The notes beneath the pieces are model-generated. The model did no database searches, was not told the DNA's origin, and worked only from the letters and a program-made list of their open reading frames with translations. From assembly GCA_010909165.1 (NCBI GenBank), contig MU008179.1, forward strand, positions 1,028,710 to 1,092,709: a DNA stretch of 64,000 bases, in the 5' to 3' direction. Each line of letters starts with the position of its first letter. Positions within the stretch are counted from its first letter, which is position 1. Source of the stretch: Anthoceros angustus (Eukaryota > Streptophyta > Anthocerotopsida > Anthocerotales > Anthocerotaceae). This document shows, one piece after another, positions 1 to 11,584 of the stretch. A program made the position numbers and the translations under genes.

Positions 1-456
1 ACTTCCTTCACAAGGAGCAAAGGACTCGCGAGGTAGGGAGCGCAAGACACGATAATTTTACTTCACAAGCTCCCTCCTTTTATAGGGAGGTCCTCACATC
101 TGACCTCCCACAGCGCGCCCTCCGCCAAGCACTCCGGCCATGCCTCACTCCTTATTCTAGTGTATCCTATTGTCGACTTTAAGTTCGACATCCAAGCATC
201 TTGGGTGAAATTATTCTAGCAAATTCTACCTATGTGAGCCTTAATGGCTCTGTCAACATTCCTATCCAGCTAGTCAACACACCCTCTGGGTTGACAAGCA
301 TTAATACTGTCCTCCCTAAAGAAAAGTCTTCCCCTAAGCAATGAGCCCACGCCCAAGCTACCACCACCCTCTTCAATTACCTCTAGATGCCGTCGCACGG
401 TGATCCTACGGATGTAGGGCCACCCTCTACACCTCCTACGGACGTAGGGTCACTTC

Positions 457-1624
457 TTATGGCCCTACCGCCTCCACGCTCTCCACTGCGAGAAGGTCTC
501 CCGTGAGCGGATCTTGCTCCATGCCTTCCTCTTCCTCCTCCGAGTCATCCTCTACGGCTTGCTCATTCATTTCTTCCCATTCTGACTCATCTGACTCCAC
601 CGTCTCCGCTTGGGTCACAAGGTCCGCAGCCTTCAAACCTTCTGCTTCTAGCATCCTTCTATCATCACTGTGGGGGTGCCAACCTCTCCCTCAAAGCTCT
701 ACCCAGATCAGCCTTGATTCTAGCATCTATTGGCGAATTAACTCAGAGGTTGCGATATTTGTTCTTCAAGTCTTCCAAGTCTGCGGGCCACTCGCCCGTC
801 CACACTTCTCTTGCAAAGCCTCCCTTTCCACGCCATGCCCCACTTGTATGGACATAGCATGATACTTCTCCTCCGCATCATGGACGCGCCTCAACATCCT
901 CTTTTGCAAGGCATGATCGGCCCTGAACCTTCTCTTACGCACAACCATCAAGCGACGTACCATGTCCTCAGCTTTCTTGCGACTCTCTTCCTCTTGCGAG
1001 GCCCTACGATTAGCTTCACTCACAGCCCCCTTGGCTCCTTCCAACTCCGCTTGGATGGAGTCCCATGACTCTTGTAGGGTCTCCTTCTCCCTTCTCAATT
1101 CTCCTACCTCGAGGTCCTTGCCATTTAATAACTCATCCTTAGTCTCCGCAAGGCTCTGGACCTCCTTTACATCCTTCTTGGCCATCGCCATGGCACACAC
1201 CAATTGTTGGACTTGTTCTCGCATCCCTCTCTTCTCCAAGACCCATCCTTCCTTCTCCTCAACCTTCCTTTCAAGCTCCATAATCGCAATCCCCTCCTGA
1301 GCCTCCTCATTTGGTCTTCCATATACCTGTCGGATGTGTTGGGCTGTCCAGCACCCTGGATCAGTCCTTGCATCCCTATTTTCCAGTTCCTCCAGTTCCT
1401 GCCGTGGCATAGTGAAGTTTATGAAGCACTCCTCTATCATCTCCAAGTTGACATAGGCCCAGTGGCGGCCATACACCCATTGCAATTGCACGTTGGGTTC
1501 TCGCCTCCTGAATGCTACCAAGTGCCTAGCCTCCACATGCGGGGAAGCAATTAAATTCGCATCCCTCTCTTCTCCGGCTCCTAGCAACCAATTTGCCCTT
1601 CTTAGGTGCAGGCGCTTTCACCAT
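457..1624 (-). pseudogene. LORF copy 1: coiled-coil protein encoded inside the Gyp1 left LTR
   Basis: Start at 1624 (MVKAPAPKKGKLVA), stop TAA at 459-457. The longest open stretch is 1587-766 (273 codons). Regions in order: a basic N-terminus; a globular domain with WVYGRHWAYVNLEMIEECF and RTDPGCWT; a long charged heptad-like segment rich in E, K, L and R, predicted coiled coil; then a very acidic tail (EEEEEGMEQDPLTGDLL). One or more frameshifts separate the N-terminus, coiled coil and tail. It lies about 0.57 kb downstream of the LTR TATA box, in the same direction as gag-pol, so it would sit in the leader of the genomic RNA. The function is unknown and I do not recognise a named family with confidence. 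Related copies lie at 12841, 16726, 18984, 47308 and 59592. Confidence 0.72.
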
Positions 1625-2196
1625 CTTGCACCTTCAAAATAACTACACAAACAATACAAGCTTGGGCACGCCCACGTGCTCGTTTCCACCTAGTTGTCAC
1701 CTCAGTGCCTACACACAATTGTGAGATTTCTTCACTCGCCACACAAGATCCACCAAGAGAGCAACTTCAGCCCCTTTTCCACTTACTTCCTCTTCACTCC
1801 ACAGTCCCACCTAGCTCAAACTTGGTGTCCTCACAACATACACCTCCTTACGCGCCCAAATCCCTCACTTGCAAGGTTCTGGGCACACACAAAAAATCAG
1901 CGCCCTTGCTCTCTTCACAGTCGTGCTTCAAATCCCTTCACACACAACTCCTTACGCACGCACACCACCTTCTCCTTGCACACACACGGCACCGCGTTCC
2001 CACCAAGTCCTTGCTCTAGCTTTCCGTGCATGCCCAAGCTCTTCCTCGCGATTCCTCACAGACTTCCTAGGTGCCACTCCCTACACACCCCGCTTGCATG
2101 GCCCTTTGGTAGTGACAGCAAAAACTCTTGATATAGGCCGTTGATTCCTTGCCATGTGGCACTATTTCCACCGTCCTCGATTTAGTAGCCCTACTT

Positions 2197-2205
2197 GTTA
2201 TAAAC
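2197..2205 (-). promoter_or_regulatory. Putative TATA box of the Gyp1 left LTR
   Basis: The minus strand reads GTTTATAAC in a local AT-rich zone. The same sequence is kept in the right LTR at 14537-14545. Its position upstream of LORF and gag in the transcribed direction fits the U3/R boundary. Confidence 0.5.
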
Positions 2206-2379
2206 ACCCTACACTACCTGCCTTACATATTTATGGATTATTATTCCTAATATACCCTATTTATCCTCAACCTTGCATATACCTTTTAACAACTTCCTAG
2301 GTTGAAACCCCTAATCTGAAAAGCTTGCTTCCCAAGTATCCAAGTATGTCGCGCCCACTGCTGCCCACGCTAGGGAGAC

Positions 2380-2895
2380 ACTCTCATGACACTCTCATCC
2401 TACCTACCTATCCAACTATCACCCTACTATGTAGGGTGTCACCTCGTCTACTATGTAGGGTCACCTGTCACCCTACACCTCCTTCTCCCTTCTCAATTCT
2501 CCTACCTACCTATCCAACTATCACCCTACATCTACCCTTGTAGGATGCACCTCCCCTACGGGAGTGCCATGCCACGTCCACTACCACCCTACACCTCCTT
2601 CTCCTCAAAGCATCCTCCCTATCTATGTAGGGTCACCTTTGTCACCTCGTCTACTATGTGGGTCACCTTTGTCACCCCCTACTATGTAGGGTCACCTTGT
2701 CACCTCGCCCCTACTATGTAGGGTCACCTTTGTCACCCCACGCCTACTCTATGTCACCCTACCTATCTATGTAGGGTTAGCTGACACCCCACGCGCCAAC
2801 TATCACCCTACATCTACCCTTGTAGGATGCACCTCCCCTACGGGAGTGCCACGTCCACTACCACCCTACACCTCCTTCGCGTAGGGTGCACCACT
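2380..2895. repeat. CCTAC/GTAGG-rich degenerate tandem repeat in left LTR U3
   Basis: The stretch repeats blocks of the form CTATGTAGGGTCACC and GTCACCCTAC, giving alternating inverted words that can pair with one another. It corresponds to the better preserved 33-bp array at 14932-15150 in the other LTR. There is no coding content. Confidence 0.75.
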
Positions 2896-3422
2896 CAAAC
2901 ACTCTCCCAATTAGCTCTCATGTGACTTCTGCAAATATAACAAGCTGAAACACCCCACACAAAAGGTGCCCCATCCCGGTACTGATCCACCCCTAGGACG
3001 CTTAACTCTGGAGTTCTTACATTCCATTGTCCAACACACCCAATTGGCTTGTGCATAACACTCATCAAGAATAAAATGAACTTATCCCTCGGTGAACTTC
3101 TCACGCCTCCACAACATCTCGTACCAACCCTCCTTGCTATCCATTTCTCCTCGCGGCCATCACACGGCCTCCCTTCACTTCACTTCACTTTCACTTGCAA
3201 ATTCCGTCGTGATGCACACCCGTGGTGATCTCTTCCCATGTTGCACCGCAACACCCTTCGTGGTCTTGCCTCTACCTAGATCTCTACTTGCACTCACTTG
3301 AGTCTGAGCTTCCACCAAGAAATACCCAGCAATTCCTTTGGCACTTTTCCGAGTTCGTTTTGATCCAAGTTTTGTCAACTCCAACCAAAAAAAATGAATG
3401 GCCCAAAGTTTTGCATTTCACA

Positions 3423-3438
3423 TGCTCCCCTCCCCACT
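3423..3438 (-). other. Polypurine tract of Gyp1
   Basis: The minus strand reads AGTGGGGAGGGGAGCA directly before the LTR terminus TGTGAAATGC. This is the expected place for the second-strand primer, and a similar tract precedes the Gyp2 LTR at 58701-58716. Confidence 0.85.
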
Positions 3439-3467
3439 TGTTTGCGTCCTCGCAAACAATCTGCTTC

Positions 3468-4681
3468 CTACGGTGCAAAGTACTTCTTCACTTTCCATCC
3501 ATTCACCCTGGTAGGGAGTGGCTCCCCGTCTAGCTCCTTCAATTGTACTGAGCCGTTTTTATACACAGCCATGACCTCATAAGGTCCCATCCACCTCAAC
3601 CTAAGCTTCCCTGGGAAATCCATATATCGGCTATCATAGAGAAGAACCAAATCCCTGGACACAATAGCACGCTCTACGTAACTTCCGTCATGTCTATCCT
3701 TCCTAAGCTCACGGATGCGTTGGGTCTCCTCCAAAGCATCCTCCTATCTTCCTCATGCCCAATGAAAGACTCCAATCTAGCTAGTGACTATCCTCTCTGA
3801 GACATCGCTCATCCTCCATGATCCGAGGGTAGGTACCTCAAATTCAACAGGCATCACGGGAGACATCCCATATGTTAAATAATAGGGAGTCTTCTTGGTG
3901 GTCACCTTCTCTGCTGTCCTGTAAGCCCATAGCGCTGAATGTAGCTTAGTGTCCCAATCGTATATGTGAGTCACAGTTACCTTGGTCAAGATTGTACACA
4001 ACAGCCCATTCGTTTTCTCCGTCAAACCATTCGCTTTGGGATTGTAAGGAGTTGTCTTTCGATGCGAATGTTGAAGTAGGTGGTGAGAGTCTCGATCACC
4101 GAGTTGAGGAAATGAGTTCCCCTGTCACTGACCAACTCCAAAGGACATCCATACCTTGTTATAATGTTCTCAAAGAGAAACTTTGCTACTGCAGGTGCGT
4201 CGTCCTTCCTTGTTGCTTCAGCCTCCACCATCTTTGTACAATAGTCCGTAGCCACCAGGATATATTGCTTCCTCGTCCATCGTGTGGGTGGCTTGATTGG
4301 ACCTACAAAGTCTATGCCCCACTTCTCGAAAGGTGCCAAAGGTAGGATATAAGTAAGAGGCCATTGTGTTGACAAAGTTGGCCTCCCAACCCGTTGGCAT
4401 GCATCACACCTCCGAACAAAATCCCACACATCCCTCTGCATCGTGGCCCACCAAAAGCCTGCACCTAGGATCTTCTTCATGGTAATTTGTACCGAATAAT
4501 GGCCTCCAGCCTCTTCTGCATGCAAAGCTTCTATGACGAGAGTAGCTTCCTTCACTCCCAAACAACGTCGGATCTTCTCATCCGGACCAAGCTTGTATAA
4601 GACCCCATCTCTTAGACAATAAGGCGCGCTTGTGAAGAAAACAGCACGCCCTTCCCTAGACAAACCATCGGCATGATCCAT
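3468..4681 (-). pseudogene. pol: Gyp1 pol: integrase with C-terminal GPY/F-like module
   Basis: Three open stretches (4681-4022, 4025-3777, 3734-3468) form one frameshifted integrase. In order: the zinc-binding region with HAEEAGGH and CDAC; the catalytic core with first Asp in WGIDFVGP, second Asp in VSDRGTHFLN, and the Glu in LTEKTNGLL after a frameshift near 4020; then the C-terminal region with LRLRWMGPYEVMAVYKNGSV and VNGWKVKKYF, a GPY/F-type module. No chromodomain follows before the polypurine tract. The enzyme would insert the cDNA into host DNA. All catalytic residues are present, so the gene is broken only by frame. Confidence 0.88.
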
Positions 4682-5208
4682 GCTCTAAGAATTCGTACCT
4701 CACCGTTAGCAAATACCGTGGACACGGAGTCCTTCACGTCGACCTCCTCTTCCATGTACACCTCGTTGCCCTCTAGTTTGCCCACCAGGTGCCGTGGTCC
4801 ATGCCGCCTCAACTTGGCTTGCAAACCATCTGTCCAGAGTCCGCTGCGCCGTGCTGCACCATCCGCACACTCATCTCGATGCCAGCCGCCTCTTCATCTC
4901 TATGCTCCTAGTTTCATGACCAGCCCCAGACCGTGCTCTAGCTGCGATCTCTTCACATTGCTGCATTTTCCGGGTAGTCACTTCTACAGTCGACCGTAGA
5001 CCTGCCGACGCTCTTTCCTGCAGCTCCACTGCAAGCACTCCCCGAGGTGTGGTTTCTCTACAATCCTTCTCCGTGTACACCACCAATGCTGAGCTTCCTC
5101 TGCTCCTAGATTCCAATGCACAAACCTCCTCTGCACACCATTTTCGTGTGCCGCCTCTCACTCCTTCAAATTGCGATTTCTCACATTTCTCCTCCTCCAA
5201 CGTGTGGC
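4682..5208 (-). pseudogene. pol: Gyp1 pol spacer between RNase H and integrase
   Basis: Open stretches 4824-4612 and 5275-4871 are charged and cysteine-containing but match no domain I recognise. The position corresponds to the variable RNase H-integrase linker, also seen in Gyp2 at 56780-57560. Confidence 0.5.
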
Positions 5209-6146
5209 CTCCCTTGCAGCCCTCTTGCTCACCCTTAAAGCACCTCCTCCTCGCACCCATATTGCGCCACTTCACCTCGAACTCCTAGATCGTCCTCCTC
5301 CAGTTGTCACAAAAATCCTTTCCACAGGCATTTGGTCCCCTTGCAACACCTCTTGCTGCACAACCTCAATCATTTGTACTTTGCTCCGTCCTCCTCCCAA
5401 GCTGCGTGCTACCAACTCCTCGTCGGAAATCGGTCATCGTGGCCACAATCCGTTTTCCAGTTTTCGGGCGGAAATCGGCATTCATATGTTGCCTCCACCT
5501 GGTTTCTACATCATAATCAAACTCTTGCAGCAGGACCCACCTAGCAATCCTTCACGATAAATCGGCTTGTTCACAAGGTACTTTAAGCAAAATGATCAAC
5601 ATGGAGCGTCACCTTACAAGCAAGCGGTAGTGTCTAAACTTCTTACACAGTATATGATGCCAAGACCTTCCCTCTCGGTGGTTGAATAATTTCTCTCGGC
5701 ATCCGTAAGTTGCACTGACATAGAAAATTGGATGATCCGTTTCTTCTCGTCCTTACGGCTTAAGACGGTCCCAATAAGCGTGTGGCACATCTACGTATAC
5801 ATGGAATGGTTTTCCCAATCGGTGGTTGTAGCGTTGGTGCGTTCACCAAGCTATCCTTTAAGCTGAAAGGCTTCACCTTGCCTCTGTTCAAAGGGCATGT
5901 CCTTCTTGGTCAAGCTGCGTCAACAAGGCCGCCTTCTTGGCAAAATCCTTGATGAATCTTCTATAGTACCAAACCTATGAAAGCCTTTCTTGACCGTTTG
6001 TGGCGTCCATCTCGCTATCACCGACACCTTTTCCTATCTACGCAAACCCCTCACTTTGAAACTCGATGTGCTAGTAAGATTCCTGTCATACCGAATAACA
6101 CTTCCTGGATGAAGTTTCATGTTCGACTCCTGCACGGAAACATTGT
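5209..6146 (-). repeat. Tandem duplication inside Gyp1 pol, first copy
   Basis: The 938-bp unit starts at CTCCCTTGCAGCCC (5209) and repeats from 6147. It carries the RNase H and late RT region. The first copy has many more small deletions than the second; for example ATCGTGG near 5436 against ATCAGTGG near 6404. The two flanks share only a few bases at the join. Confidence 0.85.
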
Positions 6147-7730
6147 CTCCCTTGCAGCCCTCTTGACTGCTCACCCTTAAAGAGCACACCCCGCTCCTCT
6201 TTGCACCCATATTGCTGTTCTTTCACTTCACCTCGAACTCCTAGATCGTCCTCCTCCAGCAAATTCTGCACAAAATCCTTTCCACAGGCATTTGGTCCTT
6301 CTGCTTGCAACACCTCTTGCTGCACAACCTCAATCGCATTTGTACTTTGCTCCTGATCCTTTCCTCCCAACTGTGCTACCAACTCCTCGTCGGGAAATTG
6401 GTCATCAGTGGCCACAATCCGTTTTCCAGTTTTCAGACGGGAAACAAAATCGGCATTCATATGTTGCCTCCCTGGCCTGGTTTCTACATCAAAGTCAAAC
6501 TCTTGCAGCAACAGGACCCACCTAGCAATCCTTCCTGATAAATCTGGCTTGTTCACAAGGTACTTTAACGCAAAATGATCAACATGGAACGTCACCTTAC
6601 AAGCAAGGTGTAGTGTCTAAACTTCTTACAGTATATGATGCCAAGACCTTCCCTCTCGGTGGTTGAATAATTTCTCGATCCGTAAGTTGCCCGCAGATAG
6701 AAAATTGGATGATCCGTTTCTTCTCGTCCTTCCGGCTTAAGACGGTCCCAAAGCGTGGCATACATCTACGTATACATGGAATGGTTTTCCCAATCTGGTG
6801 GTTGTAGCGTTGGTGCGTTCACCAAGCTATCCTTTAACTGCTGAAAGGCTTCCTGCCTTGCCTCTGTCCATTCAAAGGGCATGTCCTTCTTGGTCAACTG
6901 CGTCAACAAGGCCGCCTTCTTGGCAAAATCCTTGATGAATCTTCTATAGTAACCTACCAAACCGATGAAAGCATGCACCTGCTTCACCATTTGTGGCGCG
7001 TCCATCTCTGCTATCACCGACACCTTTTCCTTATCTACCTGCAAACCCCTCACTGAAACTCGATGTGCTAGTAAGATTCCTTCTGTCATACCGAAATAAC
7101 ACTTCCCTGGATGAAGTTTCATGTTCGACTCCCTGCACTTCTGGAAACATTGACTCAGGTGCTCCAGATGCAATTTCCTTCTTCCAAACACTCAAAAATC
7201 ATCTAGGAAGACCTCCATGAACTTCCTCAAAAATCTCGGAATATGGCATTCACTACCCGCTGAAAAGTAGCAGGGGCATTGCACAACCCGAAGGGTAACT
7301 TTGAATAAGCGTAGGTTCCCCAATCCGTTGTGAACGTTGTCTTGTCTGGTCCTCCTTCCTCAGAGAGATCTGGTTGTAACCCGAATAACCATCCAAGAAG
7401 CTATACATCTCATGACTGCCACCGTGTCCAGCACGCTGTCCATGAAAGGCAAGGGATGGTGGTCCTTCTTTGTGGCCTCGTTAAGCTTCCTAAAATCTTG
7501 ACACACCCGCACTTTCCCTTGCTGTTTCTTTGGCACAATCACGATGGGTGCCACCCACTCGCTTGTTAGTACCGGATAAATTACGCCTGCCTCCAAGTAC
7601 TGGTCTAGCTGATCCTTGACCACCATAGAGTACTTAGGATTCAGCCTATACTGCTTGATCCTTACTGGGTACTGCCCTCCTTCAAGTCTATTCGATGTAC
7701 CCCCAGTTCTTCGGGAATTCCTGTCATGTC
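6086..7730 (-). pseudogene. pol: Gyp1 pol: reverse transcriptase and RNase H
   Basis: RT begins near 7700 with the fingers region (EWVAPIVIVPKK, then RVCQDFRKLNEA and DHHPLPFMDSVLD at 7626-7360), continues through the palm with FMEVFLDDF near 7220-7195, and the thumb/connection at 7191-6766 (FIGLVGYYRRFIKDFAKKAALL). RNase H/connection follows at 6595-6086 (FHVDHFALKYLVNKPDL, ARWVLLLQEFDF). The catalytic pair of Asp is intact but is followed by an in-frame TGA at 7194-7192. Several frameshifts break the reading frame. This polyprotein part would copy the element RNA into cDNA and remove the RNA strand. Confidence 0.9.
6147..7154 (-). repeat. Tandem duplication inside Gyp1 pol, second copy
   Basis: This is the better preserved copy of the 5209-6146 unit and carries the readable RNase H and thumb segments. 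Its right edge is where the similarity ends, near GGAAACATTGACTCAGG. Confidence 0.8.
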
Positions 7731-8085
7731 AGTAATCTTGAAAGCAAATATGTCTACATATTCCCTAAGCAACCTACAAAACTCCTCCTTCTCTACCACA
7801 TCTAAGTACCTAGAAATCTTGACTGCTTTGCTAGGTTCTAGCTCTAAGTCTACCAGATCGGATCTACGTGGGTACCCTCACGGACTACTACCTACCTGCT
7901 TCACGATACTTCATCGGAAAATCTCGATCATATGCTCTCCCTTTCCAAAAGGCTACCCTTCCACATGCTCCACCTTGAATCATCTTCTACGGTAGCTTCT
8001 ACTTGTAGGCGAGTACACCAACTTGGGTTTTATTTCCACCACTTTGAGGGTCCACGATAAGCCGGTCACTACCGAAGAGCTTACC
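7731..8085 (-). pseudogene. pol: Gyp1 pol: linker between protease and RT
   Basis: No long open frame is present, but the stretch matches Gyp2 54000-54300 (for example the block around GAACCTAGCAAAGCAGTC on the coding strand). It is therefore the degenerate protease-RT linker rather than empty DNA. Confidence 0.55.
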
Positions 8086-9114
8086 CTATACCTCTGAAGT
8101 ATATCCATCGGACGGGAGTTCGGTTTCCCCTTCGTAGGGTGCCTTGCTCCATGACACAAAAGCTACCTCAGGTGGCCCTACTCTACGGGACTTAAAGGTG
8201 ATACCACTACGACCAAAATCGAAAACACACGCAGTTCCGTACAACCAAGGTCTGCCTATCAAGACCTTGTAGCCTAAATCTGACACTGGTCTCATGACAA
8301 TGTAGGTAAGATAGAACGTGAGACCTCCAATCACGGTTGGCACATTTCTCAACACTCCTAACGGTTTCCTTCTGGTCTGGTCCGCCATCCTCAAGAATAC
8401 CCGAATCGGACTGAACTTGGTGAACCCAAGGCGATGCGCCGTCTCCTCTGTCATCAAGTTGACCCCTGATCCCGAATCTAACGGCACATTGGGCACCAAG
8501 CACCCTGCAATTTCGATTTCAATTTCTGGTGCCCCCAGATCAACAAGCTCAACCACGTTTACCTCCAGATCCATCGGCCTCCTTCGCGGCTCCACAGGCT
8601 CGGGAATTCCCCTGATCGCCTCCTTCACAATTTTGCGGGATCTTGGACTCACCGCAAGAAGCTGCCTCAAGCTGACCACAAATTCTCGGTCAAGCAATGC
8701 ATCGGCGAAACTGGAGATCTTATCTGACAAGGTTTCCTCCCCGTTTGCAGCCCCGATGCTGGTCGGCTCCGACCTTATTTTTAAACTGTCCACACCTATG
8801 GCCCCTCCTATCGACTGGGTCTCCATAGCCGGCGGATTCACAACTTCGGGTTCCGCAACCTCTACCTCCATCTTTGCATGCTGAGTGAGCCTTCTTAGCT
8901 CATCCTCCAACATTGCTGCTACTTCCCTACTAATGTCAGGAGGAAACACCTTTCCTCCCCCTCCTCCGCTTGTTGGTAGGTCGCCCTCCCAAGCACCAGT
9001 AGTTCCCTCATGGACCTCCTCATTTTCCTCCTCCTCTGCCAAATTCCGGCTTCCACGAGTCTCCGGTGGCCAAGGTGAGTCCTCCCTCACCTTCCTCTTC
9101 TTCCTCTCGCTCAC
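8086..9114 (-). CDS. pol: Gyp1 pol: aspartic protease region
   Basis: This open stretch of 342 codons holds an acidic, Gly-rich N-terminal linker and then the retropepsin fold: the active-site motif VPLDSGSGVNLMT about residue 210, followed by GFTKFSPIRVFLRMADQ and the flap-like and C-terminal parts ending GYKVLIGRPWLYGT. The catalytic triplet is DSG instead of the commoner DTG, as in many plant gypsy elements. It follows gag directly and precedes RT, as expected for Ty3/gypsy. It would cleave the Gag-Pol polyprotein. The reading frame is unbroken across the protease. The C-terminal limit is uncertain because the frame continues into the linker. Confidence 0.85.
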   Translation of the reverse strand: MSERKKRKVREDSPWPPETRGSRNLAEEEENEEVHEGTTGAWEGDLPTSGGGGGKVFPPDISREVAAMLEDELRRLTQHAKMEVEVAEPEVVNPPAMETQSIGGAIGVDSLKIRSEPTSIGAANGEETLSDKISSFADALLDREFVVSLRQLLAVSPRSRKIVKEAIRGIPEPVEPRRRPMDLEVNVVELVDLGAPEIEIEIAGCLVPNVPLDSGSGVNLMTEETAHRLGFTKFSPIRVFLRMADQTRRKPLGVLRNVPTVIGGLTFYLTYIVMRPVSDLGYKVLIGRPWLYGTACVFDFGRSGITFKSRRVGPPEVAFVSWSKAPYEGETELPSDGYTSEV

Positions 9115-9248
9115 GCACGGTCCTTCTCCCGTCGCTCGGATCTAGTGGTGACCTTGGCCACCAGCAACCCTTCTTCCTCACTCATTTCTCCCTCATATCC
9201 TTCTTCCACAATCCCAGAGTACACATTGTCTCCATCCAGAAGATCGAA

Positions 9249-11418
9249 TTATGCTTCCACCTTCAAAACTGGCGTTGAAGTCACAGTGATAGCAGTTTCG
9301 GGGTTGGAAGGTGCTCCTTCTGTTGTAGGCTCTGTGAACCTCACTCCTGGACGTGTCGGCACTACTCGTGGCACCCCTGAACACCTCGGATCTCCAGCCT
9401 TGTGTCCCAGTTCTTTGCACACTTGACAGAAAGGTACATACCCCATTTGTCTCTTTGGTTCTGGGCAATCATTGGAATAGTGACCAGGTGCTCCACAATT
9501 GTAACAACATCCCGGTGGAATTGCTGTTGGTCGCTGAGATGGTTCTGGTCTCCATGGACCTAGCGAGGTAGGCCGAGACGCGTACCTCATGATTGGCGGT
9601 GCTGCAGGCTGGTAGGTTGCCCTCATCGACTGAGGCGGTCGACCTCCAGTGACTGCCTGCACCTGGTAAGCCTCATCCACATACCAATAATCACCGGGCA
9701 TGACCGGCTCCACATGATTCACTGCATGGCGTGGGGCTCGTATACATTCCCGGTTGGTGTGCCCAGATTGGTGACAAATCGAGCAATACACCAACTGTCT
9801 TGCAGGGGCGGGCGATCTACGTGTGGCTTGATTCTTCACAGCCTTGACTTCCAACTCCGTTAATCGCTTGGTCAAGGCTTCAACCTGACCCGCAATTCCT
9901 CCTCCTGCAGTGGACGTTTCTCCCTTCTCCATCCGCCGCACTGTTTTCCCTTTTCTTTCCTTCTCCAGTGCGCGCTCAGCCTCCTCTTGCCTCTTCTTAA
10001 CCTTCTCTAGATCTTTCCTCATCCGTCGTTCGTAGGCTTTCTCAGATTCTTCATCGGATGACGAGTTTTCCTGGGTACCACTCTCCTCACTCTCGGAAGA
10101 TGAAGATGAAGATGAAGAGGGGGAGGAAGAAGAAGAAGAAGACAAACTAGATCTCCTGGACCCCTTCCTCTTCTTATGACTCCTTCTCTTTTTCCTCCTC
10201 CTGCCCAACTCTGCCGACTCCCACTCTTCTGCCAAGCGGATTGCTCCAGCCAAAGTTTTAGTCCCTCGTCGACAATGTACCTCCATTTTCCTTGATAGAC
10301 CGCTCACAAACCAATCCAGCGCTTGCTCCTGCGAGTAACCCGATGTGGGAGGATTGCCCGGAGTCACAGGTGCACACTTGGGGACTCGATCCAAATATCC
10401 ATAGAACCGTTCAACGTAATCAAACAATGACTCCCGTTTCTTCCTGCGAAGGGTTCTCAACTTTGCCAAGGTGTGGTGGGCACGAGCCCTCGGCGATTGA
10501 GCGGTCTTCAAAGAATCCCAATCTCACAGGCGCACTTGCCCGTAAGTTCGACCAGCCTTTGGGCATGCCCCTCGGCCGGGAAAATTCGCAACCGATCAGC
10601 CACGGTGTCCTCCAGATTAGCATGAGACACATGCTCAAAAGTGCGCACAAATGCCTCCGCATCGTCGCCCTTCTTCTTCTCCCCAAACTTGACATATTGT
10701 TGCCGACTGTGAGGTTGAGGCAAACCTCCTCCCCCTCCTGCAGTTCCACTCATGTTACTTGACCTGATTGCACCTGACGAATTCAAGTTACCTCCTCCTC
10801 GTGGCGCGCGATCAACCAGCGTTCCCTGGCGGGATGTCGGCACAAAGTCTCGAACACGGCCTGGGTGAGGTGTCCCCTCGGACGCGTCCACCAAGGTAGT
10901 AAGTCGAGGTAATCCGGTCAAGACTAGCTGCAAGATCTTGACCACACTTGGAATTACTACTCATCCGTCCTCCCTCCCTCTTCTTCCTCTGAAGATGAGC
11001 TAGATCCACCACGGCTACGGGGTTCCCAATGTTGAGAAGGCCCAGCTTCCACAAATGAAGCTCTTAAATTCAACCCGTATCCTCGTTCATGCACCTCTTC
11101 TTCACGTTCGCCTTGCAGCACCAATTCTTCCTCGACAACCTCCTTTCTTTCGCTATCCGTGACCTCGTCGCCCTCTTCTTCACTAGCAGCAACCTCCTCC
11201 TCTTCTTCGCTCACAGCGCCCTTGCAAGCAAGCGCAAAAGCGGCTTCTTCCTCAATTGCCCGTGCCTCTTCTTCCTCTTGAATTCGGCGTGCTGCAGTTG
11301 CAGCACTTTCTTCTCGTAATCGTTCCCTCCTTGCAGCTCGTAGATCTCTAGCAGAGACAGGTGGAGGCGATCTCCCTCGTTCAACTCTTATCCCCTTCCT
11401 CCTGCTAGACATCTGCAA
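9249..11418 (-). pseudogene. gag: Gyp1 gag: capsid and nucleocapsid with zinc knuckles
   Basis: Start ATG at 11418, 147 bases beyond the PBS. The N-terminal 153 codons are basic then strongly acidic (EEEEEVAASEEEGDE). Capsid parts follow in 10945-10508 (FGEKKKGDDAEAFVRTFEHV) and 10511 onward (ESLFDYVERFYGYL, ALDWFVSGLSRKMEV). A Ser-rich run lies near 10150-10075. Two perfect CX2CX4HX4C knuckles, CSICHQSGHTNREC (9785-9744) and CYNCGAPGHYSNDC (9506-9465), are followed by a variant CQVCKELGHKAGDPRC. Gag would form the virus-like particle and bind RNA. The frame breaks near 10950 and 10510; otherwise this gag is well preserved. Confidence 0.88.
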
Positions 11419-11564
11419 CCATCCTCATGACCCTTCAACACACAGCTGTCAATATGGGAAACCCCCCTGCACGTGCCTCCATCAGCGTGGGAGAGTTCAC
11501 CAACAACAATCAACTACCAGAGAGATGGGTTTCCCCCCCACACCGCACGTCTATCAAGGCACAA

Positions 11565-11584
11565 GATCCCCGGCAACGGCGCCA
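11565..11584 (-). other. Primer-binding site complementary to tRNA-Asp
   Basis: The minus strand reads TGGCGCCGTTGCCGGGGATC, an exact 20-base complement to the 3' end of plant tRNA-Asp(GUC) including CCA. It lies 4 bases inside the LTR end at 11589. This site fixes both the LTR boundary and the direction of the element. Confidence 0.93.

Larger units (their letters stand above)
1..3422 (-). repeat. Gyp1 3' LTR (partial)
   Basis: Bases 1-3422 match 12410-16020 along their length, sharing the promoter zone, the LORF and the CCTAC/GTAGG-rich zone. The edge at 3422 ends TTTCACA, exactly as the right copy ends at 16020. A purine-rich tract lies directly outside it on the coding strand. About 0.8 kb of the LTR lies beyond the window start. 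Confidence 0.92.

Noticed and set aside
457-1624. LORF as an envelope-like gene
   Set aside because: No signal peptide or membrane segment is seen, it is mostly coiled coil and charged, and it lies before gag rather than after pol.
11565-11584. A tRNA-Asp gene
   Set aside because: Only the last 20 bases are present and they lie 4 bp from an LTR end, so this is a primer-binding site.
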